From the NCBI RefSeq assembly GCF_000717595.1, contig NZ_JNZO01000001.1, positions 248,001 through 312,000 of the forward strand: a stretch of 64,000 nucleotides of DNA. The letters run 5' to 3'. Positions 8,230-16,661 of this stretch are shown in pieces. The stretch is from Streptomyces flavochromogenes (lineage in GTDB: Bacteria > Actinomycetota > Actinomycetes > Streptomycetales > Streptomycetaceae). Positions within the stretch are counted from its first letter, which is position 1, and every line of letters begins with the position of its first letter. A model generated the notes under the pieces. That model was not told where the DNA came from, did not search any database, and worked only from the letters and a program-made list of their open reading frames with translations. A program made the position numbers and the translations under genes.

Positions 8230-8814
8230 GTGAGAGAGAACGTGTGGATCGGCGACGTCCGACCAGCGGCTCCGGACCTTCCCGAGCTGATGGGGCGTGT
8301 GGCGCTGGGTGACCAGCAGGCCTTCACGGCCGTCTTCGAGGCCGTCTCGGGGCCGGTGCTCGGCCTCGTCCGCACCGTGCTGCGGGACCCCGCCCAGTCG
8401 GAGGAGGTCGCCCAGGAGGTGCTGGTCGAGGTGTGGCGGACCGCGGCCCGCTACGAGCCCGCCCGGGGGTCGGTCCTTGCCTGGGTCATGACGCTGGCGC
8501 ATCGCAGGGCGGTCGACCGGGTGCGGTCCGAGCAGGCGGCGTCGAACCGGGAGAAGCGGGTGGCTCTGCTGGAGCACACGGCCGCCTACGACGAGGTGGT
8601 GGAGCAGGTCGAGGGCCGGCTGGAGCGGGAGCAGGTCCGGCGCTGTCTGCGGGGCCTCACCGAGCTGCAGCGCCAGTCGGTGAACCTGGCGTACTACCGG
8701 GGCCTCACCTATCGCGAGGTCGCGGAACTGCTGGCCGTGCCGCTGGGCACCGTCAAGGCGCGGATGCGCGACGGGCTCATCCGGCTCCGGGACTGTCTGG
8801 GGGTGGGCGTGTGA
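8230..8814 (+). CDS. sigK: ECF sigma factor, SigK family
   Basis: 194 residues from GTG 8230 with a strong GGAGGAG site. Region 2 covers about 22-95 (LVRTVLRDPAQSEEVAQEVL, then VLAWVMTLAHRRAVDRVR) and region 4 about 130-185 (LRGLTELQRQSVNLAYYRGL with the helix-turn-helix TYREVAELLAVPLGTVKARM). The gene overlaps rskA by GTGA, so the two are translationally coupled. SigK-type factors respond to extracytoplasmic signals when RskA is proteolysed, and the FAS1 gene is the predicted target. The symbol is assigned by family and context. Confidence 0.88.
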   Translation: MRENVWIGDVRPAAPDLPELMGRVALGDQQAFTAVFEAVSGPVLGLVRTVLRDPAQSEEVAQEVLVEVWRTAARYEPARGSVLAWVMTLAHRRAVDRVRSEQAASNREKRVALLEHTAAYDEVVEQVEGRLEREQVRRCLRGLTELQRQSVNLAYYRGLTYREVAELLAVPLGTVKARMRDGLIRLRDCLGVGV

Positions 8815-9566
8815 GCGCCGTGGATCCGCACACGCTGACCGGCGCGTACGCGCTCGACGCACTGGACCCCGAGGAGCATGAGGCCGTACGGCGTCATCTG
8901 GCGGAGTGTCCGTCGTGCGCCCAGGAGGTCACGGAGTTCTCCGAGACCGTCGTCCGGCTCGGTCTCGCCGTCGCGGTGACGCCGACCGCCACGCTGCGGA
9001 CGAACGTCCTGGAGCGGATCGCGACCGTACGCCAGGAGCCGCCGGCGACCACGAGGGCGACGCGGGCCCCGCGCCGGTGGTACGGCCTCCGCCGGTGGTC
9101 TCACTGGGCACTGGCGGCCTGTCTCGCCGGGGCGGTCGGGCTCGGCGGGGTCGCGGCCTGGCAGCACGGTCTCGCCGAGGACGCCCGCCAGGAGACGGCC
9201 CGCGCACGGGAGGCGAACGACGCCGTCGCCGCGGTCCTCGCGGCCCCGGACGCCCGGGTCTCCACCGGCCGGCTCGACGGGGGCGCCGTGGGCACGGTCG
9301 TCGTCTCGGCCTCGCTCGACCGGGCGGTGTTCGCCGCCTCCGGCATGGCGCCGCCACCGGCCGGCAAGGTCTATCAGCTCTGGTACGACGATGGGGGCAC
9401 CATGCGGTCCGCGGGGCTGATGGACCCGGGTGCCGGCGCCGAGGCGACCCTCCTCGACGGTCCCGTGAACCGGGCGTCCGGGGTGGGGGTCACCGTCGAA
9501 CCGGCCGGTGGTTCCCCGAGGCCGACCTCCGCACCGGTGGCGCTGCTCGCCCTCCCCCGGGCCTGA
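8811..9566 (+). CDS. rskA: Anti-sigma-K factor, RskA family
   Basis: 251 residues from GTG 8811, overlapping the sigK stop. The N-terminal anti-sigma domain holds the zinc signature H-x3-C-x2-C in HLAECPSCAQE (residues 29-36). One membrane helix (ALAACLAGAVGLGGVAAW, about 102-119) leads to an extracytoplasmic RskA C-terminal domain with VYQLWYDDGG and GVTVEPAGGS, the expected family motifs. It should sequester SigK at the membrane until regulated intramembrane proteolysis releases it. Confidence 0.92.
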   Translation: MSAVDPHTLTGAYALDALDPEEHEAVRRHLAECPSCAQEVTEFSETVVRLGLAVAVTPTATLRTNVLERIATVRQEPPATTRATRAPRRWYGLRRWSHWALAACLAGAVGLGGVAAWQHGLAEDARQETARAREANDAVAAVLAAPDARVSTGRLDGGAVGTVVVSASLDRAVFAASGMAPPPAGKVYQLWYDDGGTMRSAGLMDPGAGAEATLLDGPVNRASGVGVTVEPAGGSPRPTSAPVALLALPRA

Positions 9567-9577
9567 CCGCGGGCCGG

Positions 9578-9607
9578 CTCGGGGGCACGCGCACGCGTGC
9601 CCCCGAG
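9578..9607. terminator. Strong bidirectional hairpin between rskA and the glu operon
   Basis: A perfect 13-bp stem (9578-9590 with 9595-9607) with a 4-nt loop sits between the converging stops of rskA (9566) and the permease gene (9619). It should stop transcription from both sides. Confidence 0.75.
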
Positions 9608-9618
9608 CGACCGGAGGA

Positions 9619-10533
9619 TCACTTGGTCCCGTCGGTCGGGCCCATGTGTTCTCCGGGTGTGGCCAGTTCGTCCACCGCGTCCGCTCCGACGACCGCGCCG
9701 GTGGACCTCTTGCCGCGCCGCAGCCGCCCTTCGAGCCAGGAGGCGAAGGTGGTGAGCGCGAAGTTGAGGATGACGAAGAGCACGGCGACGACGGTGAAGC
9801 AGGCGATCGTGTTCGCTCCGTAGTTGGCGCTCATCGGGCGGACGGAGGCGAGGAGTTCGGAGAAGCCGAGCATCGCTCCGCCGAGCGCGGTGTCCTTGAC
9901 GATGACCACGAGCTGGCTGACGAGGGCGGGCAGCATCGCCGTGACCGACTGCGGGAGGAGCACGGACGTCATGGTCTGGCCCTTGCGCATGCCGACGGCC
10001 TTGGCCGCGTCGGTCTGGCCCGCGGGGAGGGCGAGGATTCCGGCCCGCACGACCTCGGCGAGCACGGAGGCGTTGTAGAGGACGAGGCCGGTGACGACGG
10101 CGTACAGCGGGCGGGTCTCCGGGCTGATGTCGGTGAACTCGGAGTAGGCCGCGTTGGCGAAGAGCATGAGGATCAGGACGGGGATCGCGCGGAAGAACTC
10201 GACGACCGTGCCCGCGGCGCCGCGCACGGCCCGGTGGTCGGAGAGGCGGGAGATGCCGAGCAGGGCGCCGAGCGGCAGGGCGATCACCATGGCGAGTCCG
10301 GCCGCGATCACGGTGTTCTTGAGAGCGGGGAGGATGTACGTCTCCCAGACGCGGGCGTCGGTGAAGAAGGGGGCCCACTTGGACCATTCGAGCTGGTCCT
10401 TGTCGGCGAGGCTCGCCACGACCCACCACACGACGGCGGCGAGCGCGAGCAGGAACAGCACCGTCCAGAGGACGTTACGGCGCCGGGCGCGCGGGCCGGG
10501 GACGTCGTAGAGGACGGTGGGCTTGGCCTTCAC
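9619..10533 (-). CDS. gluD: Amino-acid (glutamate-type) ABC transporter permease, GluD-like
   Basis: 304 residues. Membrane helices begin at about residue 21 (VLWTVLFLLALAAVVWWVV), followed by the HEAAT/HisM-type permease core. The coupling segment facing the ATPase is seen as ALPAGQTDAAKAVGMRKGQT (EAA-like loop). The tail is hydrophilic and rich in Gly/Asp. It overlaps the preceding permease gene by 4 bp (ATGA) and is the last gene of the four-gene operon, ending at the shared terminator. Confidence 0.9.
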   Translation of the reverse strand: MKAKPTVLYDVPGPRARRRNVLWTVLFLLALAAVVWWVVASLADKDQLEWSKWAPFFTDARVWETYILPALKNTVIAAGLAMVIALPLGALLGISRLSDHRAVRGAAGTVVEFFRAIPVLILMLFANAAYSEFTDISPETRPLYAVVTGLVLYNASVLAEVVRAGILALPAGQTDAAKAVGMRKGQTMTSVLLPQSVTAMLPALVSQLVVIVKDTALGGAMLGFSELLASVRPMSANYGANTIACFTVVAVLFVILNFALTTFASWLEGRLRRGKRSTGAVVGADAVDELATPGEHMGPTDGTK

Positions 10534-11195
10534 CGTTTCACCGCCACCTTCTTGGCCACCCAGCCGAGGAACAGGCCGGTGGGCAGGGTCAGGCAGATGA
10601 ATCCGGCCGCGAAGATCACGGAGATGAGGATGAGCTGGGCCTCGTTCTCGATCATCTCCCGCATCAGCAGGGCGGCTTCGGCCACGCCGATGGCGGCGGC
10701 CACGGTGGTGTTCTTGGTGAGGGCGATGAGGACGTTGGCGAGGGGGCCGACGACCGAGCGGAAGGCCTGCGGGAGCACGATGATCCGCAGGACCTGGGGG
10801 AAGCTGAGTCCGATGGCGCGGGCGGCCTCGACCTGGCCGAGGGGCACGGTGTTGATGCCGGAGCGCACCGCCTCGCAGACGAAGGCGCTCGTGTAGGCGG
10901 TGAGGCCGAGGACGGCGAGCCGGAAGTTGATCGTGGTGAACCGGTCGGCGCCCATGCTGACGCCGAGGGTCTGGAAGAGGCCGAGCGAGGTGAAGACGAT
11001 GATGACGGTGAGGGGGATGTTGCGGACGATGTTGACGTAGACGGTGCCGAAGCCCCGCATGAGGGGGACGGGGCTGACGCGCATCGCCGCCAGCAGCGTC
11101 CCCCAGACGAGGGAGCCGATCGCCGAGTAGACGGTGAGCTGCACCGTCACCCAGAAGGCTCCGAGCAGGTCGTACCCCTGGAGGAAGTCGAACAC
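10530..11195 (-). CDS. gluC: Amino-acid (glutamate-type) ABC transporter permease, GluC-like
   Basis: 221 residues. This is a HisM/GlnP-type membrane subunit with about five helices. NIVRNIPLTVIIVF and the EAA loop NTVPLGQVEAARAIGLSFPQ (ATPase-coupling) are characteristic. It starts 10 nt after the binding-protein gene and overlaps the next permease by ATGA. With GluD it should form the heterodimeric channel. Confidence 0.92.
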   Translation of the reverse strand: MFDFLQGYDLLGAFWVTVQLTVYSAIGSLVWGTLLAAMRVSPVPLMRGFGTVYVNIVRNIPLTVIIVFTSLGLFQTLGVSMGADRFTTINFRLAVLGLTAYTSAFVCEAVRSGINTVPLGQVEAARAIGLSFPQVLRIIVLPQAFRSVVGPLANVLIALTKNTTVAAAIGVAEAALLMREMIENEAQLILISVIFAAGFICLTLPTGLFLGWVAKKVAVKR

Positions 11196-11205
11196 GACGG
11201 CCCGC

Positions 11206-12075
11206 TCACTTCACGACGACGCCGATCTCGGGGGCGGGTTCGTTCTGGTAGTTCGCGGGGCCGAAGTTCTTCTTCACCGCCGCGTCCCAGGAACCGTCGG
11301 CGACCATCTTCTCCAGAGCGGTATTGATCTTGGCCTTGAGTTCGCTGCCCTTCTGGACGCCGATGCCGTAGTTCTCGTTGCTCATCTTGAAGCCGGCGAG
11401 CTTGAACTTGTCCTTGAACTGGCTCTGCGCGGCGTATCCGGCGAGGATCGAGTCGTCCGTGGTCAGCGCGTCGATGACTCCGTTCTCCAGTCCGGTCAGG
11501 CACTCGGAGTAACCGCCGTACTCCTGGAGTTGGGCGTCCGGGGCGATCTTGTCCTTGACGTTCTGCGCGGACGTCGAGCCGGTGACCGAGCAGAGCTTCT
11601 TGTTGTTCAGGTCGGACGGCTGCTTGATGGAGTCGTCATCGGCCCGGATCAGGACGTCCTGGTGGGCGAGGAGGTAGGGGCCGGCGAAGTCGACCTTCTT
11701 CGCCCGCTCATCGTTGATCGAGTACGAGGCTGCGATGAAGTCCACGTCGCCGCGCTGGAGCAGCGTCTCCCGGTCGGCGCTCTTGGCTTCCTTCCACACG
11801 ATGTCGGACGGGTCGTGGCCGAGTTCCTTGGCGATGTACGTGGCGACGTCGACGTCGAAGCCGGTGTAGGTGCCGTCCGGGGTCTTCAGGCCGATGCCGG
11901 GCTGGTCGTACTTGATGCCGACGGTGATCTCGTCCTCGCCGTGGTCGCGTGGCACGGCGCCGGTCGCGCCGTTGGCGAATCCTGCGGAGGTGAAGGAGAG
12001 GACGACGGCCGCGGCGACGGCCACGGTGGCCCTGCCGGTCCTGACGGTCGCCCTGCCTGTCCTGGTCGCGTTCAT
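11206..12075 (-). CDS. gluB: Glutamate-type solute-binding protein without a lipobox
   Basis: 289 residues from ATG 12075 (AGGGG 8 nt upstream); a GTG at 12084 is possible. The mature part is a type II periplasmic-binding fold for polar amino acids: TPDGTYTGFDVDVATYIAKE, then VDFIAASYSINDERAKKVDF and the C-terminal lobe with ADGSWDAAVKKNFG. The N-terminus is unusual. After a twice-repeated heptad RTGRATV (residues 5-11 and 12-18, a 21-bp tandem duplication) comes a hydrophobic stretch and an Ala-rich cleavage region, but no Cys for lipidation. Gram-positive importers normally tether this subunit as a lipoprotein. Confidence 0.9.
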   Translation of the reverse strand: MNATRTGRATVRTGRATVAVAAAVVLSFTSAGFANGATGAVPRDHGEDEITVGIKYDQPGIGLKTPDGTYTGFDVDVATYIAKELGHDPSDIVWKEAKSADRETLLQRGDVDFIAASYSINDERAKKVDFAGPYLLAHQDVLIRADDDSIKQPSDLNNKKLCSVTGSTSAQNVKDKIAPDAQLQEYGGYSECLTGLENGVIDALTTDDSILAGYAAQSQFKDKFKLAGFKMSNENYGIGVQKGSELKAKINTALEKMVADGSWDAAVKKNFGPANYQNEPAPEIGVVVK

Positions 12076-12147
12076 GAGGATCACCCCTGGGGGCTGCTGG
12101 TCGGGCTGCGGCCCTGCCGTGTCGTGCGGTGGTGCCGTGGTGCGCTG

Positions 12148-12903
12148 TCAGTGGTGGAGGATCTTGGAGAGGAAGTCCTTGGCACGGTCGCTGCGCGGGT
12201 TGCTGAAGAACTCGTCCGGGGTCGTCTCCTCGACGACCCTGCCGTCGGCCATGAAGACGACACGGTTGGCGGCGGAGCGGGCGAAGCCCATCTCATGGGT
12301 GACGACCACCATCGTCATGCCGTCCCGGGCGAGTTGCTGCATGACCTCCAGGACCTCGTTGATCATCTCGGGGTCGAGCGCGGAGGTCGGCTCGTCGAAG
12401 AGCATCACCTTCGGATCCATGGCGAGGGCGCGGGCGATCGCCACGCGCTGTTGCTGGCCGCCGGAGAGCTGGGCGGGGTACTTCTCCGCCTGGGAGGCGA
12501 CTCCGACCCGGTCGAGCAGCGCGCGGGCGCGCTGCTCGGCCGCCTTCCGGTCCTTCTTGCGGACCTTGATCTGGCCCAGGGTGACGTTGCCGAGCACCGT
12601 CTTGTGTGCGAAGAGGTTGAAGGACTGGAAGACCATCCCGACGTCGGCGCGCAGGGCCGCGAGTTCGCGTCCCTCGGCCGGCAAGGGGCGTCCGTCGACG
12701 AGGATCTCGCCGTTGTCGATGGTCTCCAGGCGGTTGATCGCACGGCAGAGCGTCGACTTGCCCGATCCCGACGGCCCGATGACGACCACGACCTCGCCGC
12801 GGTGGATCGTGAGGTCGATGGACTGCAGGACGTGCAGGTCGCCGAAGTGCTTGTCGACACCGCGCAGCACGACGAGCGCGTCGCCGCCTTCCGGGACGGG
12901 CAT
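12148..12903 (-). CDS. gluA: Amino-acid ABC transporter ATP-binding protein, GluA-like
   Basis: 251 residues from ATG 12903, chosen because AGGAGG lies 5 nt upstream; an in-frame GTG at 12921 lacks a site. Walker A is GPSGSGKST, the Q-loop VFQSFNLF, the ABC signature [15 protein letters not shown], Walker [12 protein letters not shown] and the switch His VVTHEM. It energises uptake of glutamate or a related polar amino acid through the GluCD permease. It is the first gene of gluABCD, 72 nt before gluB. Confidence 0.95.
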   Translation of the reverse strand: MPVPEGGDALVVLRGVDKHFGDLHVLQSIDLTIHRGEVVVVIGPSGSGKSTLCRAINRLETIDNGEILVDGRPLPAEGRELAALRADVGMVFQSFNLFAHKTVLGNVTLGQIKVRKKDRKAAEQRARALLDRVGVASQAEKYPAQLSGGQQQRVAIARALAMDPKVMLFDEPTSALDPEMINEVLEVMQQLARDGMTMVVVTHEMGFARSAANRVVFMADGRVVEETTPDEFFSNPRSDRAKDFLSKILHH

Positions 12904-12904
12904 G

Positions 12905-12952
12905 TCACCCTCCTGGCTCACGCCCCCGCTTGCCGCTCCTTCTCACGTTCAT
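12905..12952 (-). CDS. Possible 15-codon leader ORF before gluA
   Basis: ATG 12952 is preceded by GGAG and opens a 15-residue frame ([15 protein letters not shown]) ending in TGA, one base before the gluA ATG. It is Arg/Lys-rich. Such an ORF may be a translational leader, but it could be chance in GC-rich DNA. Confidence 0.25.
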   Translation of the reverse strand: MNVRRSGKRGREPGG

Positions 12953-13389
12953 GCTCCGCCCTCCGCCCCGCCCCCGCACGCCGGAGAGGGTGCACGCAGG
13001 GTGAGCGGGCACACCGAAGCGTGACCCCCGGGCTGAGGGCGGGGGTCACGCGGCAGGCGGTGGAGTTCGGTGATCACCTTGGCCCCTGGGGCGGCGCCGC
13101 CCCAGAAGCTCTGGACGAGGACGATCGCGGGCTTGGCTGCCACGGGTTCCGTACCGATCCGCGCGAGGAGCGGATCCGCCCCTGCTCCCGCCCTGTGCCC
13201 CCGCCGTCCCGCTACGGGAGGGGCGGTGGCCCCGCATGTCAGGCCGGGGCACGCGCGCGGGCCCCGGCCTGGGACGCCGCGCGAGGGCGTACGGGCGGGG
13301 CGCGGCAGCCGTCCGCCCCGCGTACGCGCGCGTGGGGGCGGCCTGGCGGACACTGGGGGTGGGAGCCGAGTGCGCGAGGAGGGTCCGCC
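12953..13389. other. Non-coding stretch upstream of gluA and of the CNB-domain gene
   Basis: No convincing gene on either strand. It contains a 9-bp stem hairpin (13021-13029 with 13041-13049, GTGACCCCC/GGGGGTCAC), a perfect 20-bp palindrome at 13086-13105 built on GGGGCGGCGCCGCCCC, and repeated GGATCCG-type short motifs. It should hold the divergent promoters of gluABCD and the downstream gene, although no clear -35/-10 pair is visible. Confidence 0.5.
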
Positions 13390-13848
13390 ATGAGCAGTGC
13401 CGCACCCAAGGTCAGCACGTTGCCGCCGGAGCACCGGGAGCGCCTGATGGCCTTCGCCGAGGACGTGTACTTCGAATCCGGTCACCGGCTGTTCGAGGAG
13501 CAGCAGCACGCCGACCGGTTCTGGATCGTGAAGACGGGCGCGGTGACGCTCGACGCGAAGGTGCCGGGGCGTGGGGCGCCGGTGATCGAGACCCTGCACC
13601 ACGGTGAGCTGGTGGGCCTGTCGTGGCTGTTCCCGCCGTATCTGTGCCAGTCGGGAGCGGAGGCGATGACCCCCGTCCGGGCGCAGGAGTTCGACGCCCC
13701 GGCCGTGCGCTCGATGTGCCGCTCGGACGCGGAGTTCGGAGCCTCGGTCATGTTCTGGGTGGGCGCGATCCTGGCCCACCGCCTCCAGGTGACCAGGGTC
13801 CGGCTCCTCGACCTGTACGCGCCGCACGGGAGCGGCATCCTGGCCTGA
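13390..13848 (+). CDS. Cyclic-nucleotide-binding-domain protein (Crp/Fnr-type) without a DNA-binding domain
   Basis: 152 residues from ATG 13390 with a GAGGAGGG site. Residues 10-125 match the CNB beta-roll: VYFESGHRLFEEQQHADRF, WIVKTGAVTLDAKVPGRG and LHHGELVGLSWLFPPY, the phosphate-binding-cassette region. The protein ends soon after the long helix (ASVMFWVGAILAHRLQVTRV) and has no winged helix, so it is a sensor-only version. The usual Arg of the cassette is not obvious. Similar short proteins are common in Streptomyces and their ligand is unknown. Confidence 0.85.
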   Translation: MSSAAPKVSTLPPEHRERLMAFAEDVYFESGHRLFEEQQHADRFWIVKTGAVTLDAKVPGRGAPVIETLHHGELVGLSWLFPPYLCQSGAEAMTPVRAQEFDAPAVRSMCRSDAEFGASVMFWVGAILAHRLQVTRVRLLDLYAPHGSGILA

Positions 13849-13923
13849 CGGAGGACGGGACCGTCGGGGCCGGCAGAAGCGCGGAGCCACGGTGGCGGAG
13901 GGACGGGGCCGCTGGGGCGCGGG

Positions 13924-13940
13924 CCCTCCGTGACGGAGGG
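13924..13940. repeat. Inverted repeat CCCTCCGT-G-ACGGAGGG
   Basis: Perfect 8-bp arms with a 1-nt centre, in the 215-bp gap between the CNB-domain gene and the carboxyltransferase gene. GGAGGGACGGG-like motifs recur on either side (about 13900 and 13935). It could be an operator of the carboxyltransferase gene or a weak terminator. Confidence 0.35.
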
Positions 13941-14063
13941 ACGGGGGCGGCCGGAGCCGTAGGGCCGCCGGACGCTACGGTGGCGACGCACCAACGGGTC
14001 CGGTTCCCGGCGGCCACCGCTGGGCGGCGGGCCCCCACCCCGTCGACGAGCTGCGAGGTCCGG

Positions 14064-15404
14064 ATGAGCGACCCGACGACGGCACGCGAGGCGATCGCCC
14101 TCGTCGCCGGCGACGACTTCACCGAGTTCCCCTTCGAGGAGGGGCCGTTGGCGGACGACGGACCGCTGGGGTGGCCCGGCTACTCCGCCGCGCACGCGCG
14201 CGCCTCGGCCCGTACCGGCGAGACCGAGTCGGTGGTCTGCGGCACGGGTGGGATCGGCGGGGTGCGGGCGGTCCTGATCTCCTTCGAGTTCGGGTTTCTC
14301 GGCGGCTCCGTCGGGGAGCGGACGGGTGCGCGCGTCGCCGCGGCCCACGCGCGGGCTCGCGCGCGGCGGCTGCCCGTGGTCGTGCTGCCGGCGACCGGTG
14401 GCAGCCGGATGCACGAGGGCATGCGGGCGCTGCTCCAACTCCAGCTTCTGGCGGGCGAGTCGGCCCTCACCCGCGCCGCCGGGCTGCCGCAGATCGCCGT
14501 GCTGCGTGACCCGACGACGGGCGGCGGCTGGGCCACGCTCGGCGCCGGATCGGATGTGGTGCTCGCGCTGCCCGGCGCCCAGGTCGGCTTCGCCGGTTCC
14601 CGGGTCCGCCCGCCGGACGCGGACCCCGCCGCGTACACCGCGGAGGCGCAGCTCGCACACGGCCACGTCGACGCGATCGTGGCGCCCGACGCGCTCCGTG
14701 ACACCCTCGGGCGCTGGCTCTCCCTGCTCACGCGTCCCGCCGAAGGGCGGGCGGCGGCGCCGCGCGCGCTCGGCGACCCGGACACGCCGCCGGCGGCGAG
14801 CGGCCGGGAGGCGGTGGCCCGGGCCCGGCACGCCGAGCGGCCCCGGGCTGCCGCCTACCTCGACGCGCACTTCTCCGTCCTCCAGGAGATCTCCGGCGAC
14901 CGCGCCGGAGGGGTCGACCCGGGGATGCGATGCGGCTTCGGGCGGCTCCCCGACGGCCGTACGGTGGCGTACGCGGCGCAGTGCGGGACGGCGACCCGCC
15001 CGGCCGGTTTCCGCACGGCCACCCGGCTCGTGCGGCTGGCCGACCGGCTGGGGATCCCGGTCCTCACCCTCGTCGACACGCCGGGCGCGGCCAACGACCC
15101 GGCGGCGGAACACGCCGGCGCGGGCCCGGCGATCGCCGAGCTGTTCGCCGCCGTCGCCACCGCGCGCGTCCCTGTCACCTCGCTCCTCATCGGTGAGGGC
15201 GGCTCGGGCGGCGCCCTCGCCCTCGCGGCCCCCGGCCATCTCTGGGCCACTCCCGACAGCTACTTCTCGGTGATCGCGCCGGAGGCGGCCGCGTCGATCC
15301 TCAAGAGATCGCCGGAGGAATCCGCAGCGACAGCGGACCAACTCCGCCTGCGCCCTCGGGACCTCGTGGACCTGGGCGTGGTCCGGGGCATCGTGGAGAG
15401 CTGA
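14064..15404 (+). CDS. Fused acyl/acetyl-CoA carboxyltransferase (AccD and AccA halves in one chain)
   Basis: 446 residues from ATG 14064. Residues 40-230 resemble the beta (AccD) crotonase-like half, with SFEFGFLGGSVGERTGAR and VVLPATGGSRMHEGM. Residues 270-446 resemble the alpha (AccA) half, with YLDAHFSVLQEISGD, LTLVDTPGAANDPAAEHAG, LLIGEGGSGGALALA and the terminal EAAASILKRSPEE. It would transfer a carboxyl group from biotin to an acyl-CoA but lacks the AccD zinc-finger cysteines, and no biotin carboxylase or carrier gene is nearby, so it must use partners encoded elsewhere. Confidence 0.88.
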   Translation: MSDPTTAREAIALVAGDDFTEFPFEEGPLADDGPLGWPGYSAAHARASARTGETESVVCGTGGIGGVRAVLISFEFGFLGGSVGERTGARVAAAHARARARRLPVVVLPATGGSRMHEGMRALLQLQLLAGESALTRAAGLPQIAVLRDPTTGGGWATLGAGSDVVLALPGAQVGFAGSRVRPPDADPAAYTAEAQLAHGHVDAIVAPDALRDTLGRWLSLLTRPAEGRAAAPRALGDPDTPPAASGREAVARARHAERPRAAAYLDAHFSVLQEISGDRAGGVDPGMRCGFGRLPDGRTVAYAAQCGTATRPAGFRTATRLVRLADRLGIPVLTLVDTPGAANDPAAEHAGAGPAIAELFAAVATARVPVTSLLIGEGGSGGALALAAPGHLWATPDSYFSVIAPEAAASILKRSPEESAATADQLRLRPRDLVDLGVVRGIVES

Positions 15405-15458
15405 GGTCCGATCGCGTGCGCACCCGTGGCCGCCGCGCCCGCTCGTGGCGTCAGCCGC

Positions 15459-15941
15459 TCAGTAGTAGTGCCGCATGATCTCGTCCGCCCAGGCCGGCTG
15501 GGTGGTCGGGCCCTGCGGGGCGAACTCGGCCATGTACGGCTTGACGTCCAGGACCGGCGTTCCGTCGACCGCGTCGAGGCCCCGCACATGGATGTCCAGG
15601 CCGTCCGTGCGCACCAGCACGCAGCGGGAGAGACCGAGCCGGTTGGGGCGGTTCTTGCCGCGCTGGGCGAAGATCCCGACCAGCGGCCACTCCGTGTTGC
15701 CACGCGGGTGACGGGCACCGGTCTCGACGGCGTCCGGTCGTACGCGGTCGAAGTGGTAGACGACCTCCAGGTGCGAGAACGCGTCCAGGCCGGCGAGCGC
15801 CTCGGGGCCGAAGGACTCCGCGTCCAGCCGGATGACCGACTCGACGTCGCCCCACTCGTCGTCGCGCACCTCTTCGCGGCCCCCGACGACACGGCCCACC
15901 GGGTGGGAGACGACGAACGGGCGGATCTGTTCCTGTGCCAT
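15459..15941 (-). CDS. TrmO/TsaA-family protein (tRNA-Thr m6t6A37 methyltransferase-like)
   Basis: 160 residues from ATG 15941 with GAGG upstream. It matches the TsaA/VirR beta-barrel family: PVGRVVGGREEVRDDEWGD at the start, LDAFSHLEVVYHF in the middle and HPRGNTEWPLVGIFAQRGKN, RPNRLGLSRCVLV, LDAVDGTPVLDVKPY in the SAM-binding half. Escherichia coli TrmO N6-methylates t6A37 of tRNA-Thr. The protein ends soon after the barrel, lacking the long C-terminal domain of E. coli TrmO. It appears monocistronic. Confidence 0.85.
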   Translation of the reverse strand: MAQEQIRPFVVSHPVGRVVGGREEVRDDEWGDVESVIRLDAESFGPEALAGLDAFSHLEVVYHFDRVRPDAVETGARHPRGNTEWPLVGIFAQRGKNRPNRLGLSRCVLVRTDGLDIHVRGLDAVDGTPVLDVKPYMAEFAPQGPTTQPAWADEIMRHYY

Positions 15942-16011
15942 GAATTCCTCGCTCTTTCCTGCGCCCCCGGAGGGATTCCCGCCCGGCACGCTATCGCCAC
16001 TCCCAGGGCCG

Positions 16012-16452
16012 TCACATGCCGGGTCCGTACCCCGGATCGGGCCCCTGGCGGGGATGCCACACCGCCGCGACGCCCCAGATGCCGAGCGCGACGACGGCGG
16101 CGCAGACGAGGAACGCCGCCCACGGGCGGAGCCACCGCGTCGCGGCCGCCCAGGTCATGGGCGGGACGAGGAGGCCGGCGAGGAGGATCAGCGGCAGCTC
16201 GACGAGGATGACGCTCCAGTCCCGGGCGTGCGCCTCGAACCCGCCGTCGATGCTGTACGCGGCTCGGGGCAGGGCGAAGACCCCGGCGACGGCGACCCCG
16301 GCGACGGCGAGCAGACAGCCGACGGCGCCCTGGGTCCGTCCGTCGTCGTCGGCGTCGCTTCTGTCATCGCCGCCGCTGGTGCCACCGGTGGCCTCGGTGG
16401 CCTCCGCAACCTCGCTGAAGCCGTCCGGATCGATGGCGGGGTTCTCGCTCAT
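16012..16452 (-). CDS. Small membrane protein of unknown function
   Basis: 146 residues from ATG 16452. An acidic, disordered N-terminus (Asp/Glu/Gly to about residue 40) precedes three predicted membrane helices: GAVGCLLAVAGVAVAGVFAL, WSVILVELPLILLAGLLVPP and WAAFLVCAAVVALGIWGVAA. The tail is Gly/Pro-rich. It is not recognised as a known family. It is divergent from the FAD monooxygenase gene. Confidence 0.75.
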   Translation of the reverse strand: MSENPAIDPDGFSEVAEATEATGGTSGGDDRSDADDDGRTQGAVGCLLAVAGVAVAGVFALPRAAYSIDGGFEAHARDWSVILVELPLILLAGLLVPPMTWAAATRWLRPWAAFLVCAAVVALGIWGVAAVWHPRQGPDPGYGPGM

Positions 16453-16661
16453 GACCGGGAGGGACGCCTGGCGTCGCCCACCGGTTCCGTACGCCGGTTC
16501 GCGTGGTGGGACCCCGTGCACCCCTCACCGCTCCGCCGTCCGGACGCCCCACGCGCGCGTACACGGTCCGGACGGCACGGCACGGCTCGCCGAACGGGCG
16601 GCCGCGGGTGACCATGGACAACGGGACCTGGCGAGAAGCCGGCCGGCACTGGAGGGCACCC

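Noticed and set aside
13086..13105. 20-bp palindrome CTGGGGCGG/CCGCCCCAG as a possible operator
   Set aside because: It is pure GC and could arise by chance at this base composition, with no promoter element next to it. Listed only as part of the non-coding stretch.
11134..13389. Long plus-strand frame opposite gluB and gluA running into the CNB-domain gene
   Set aside because: Only the last 152 codons (from ATG 13390) look like a protein; the rest is antisense of the transporter genes without a start site.
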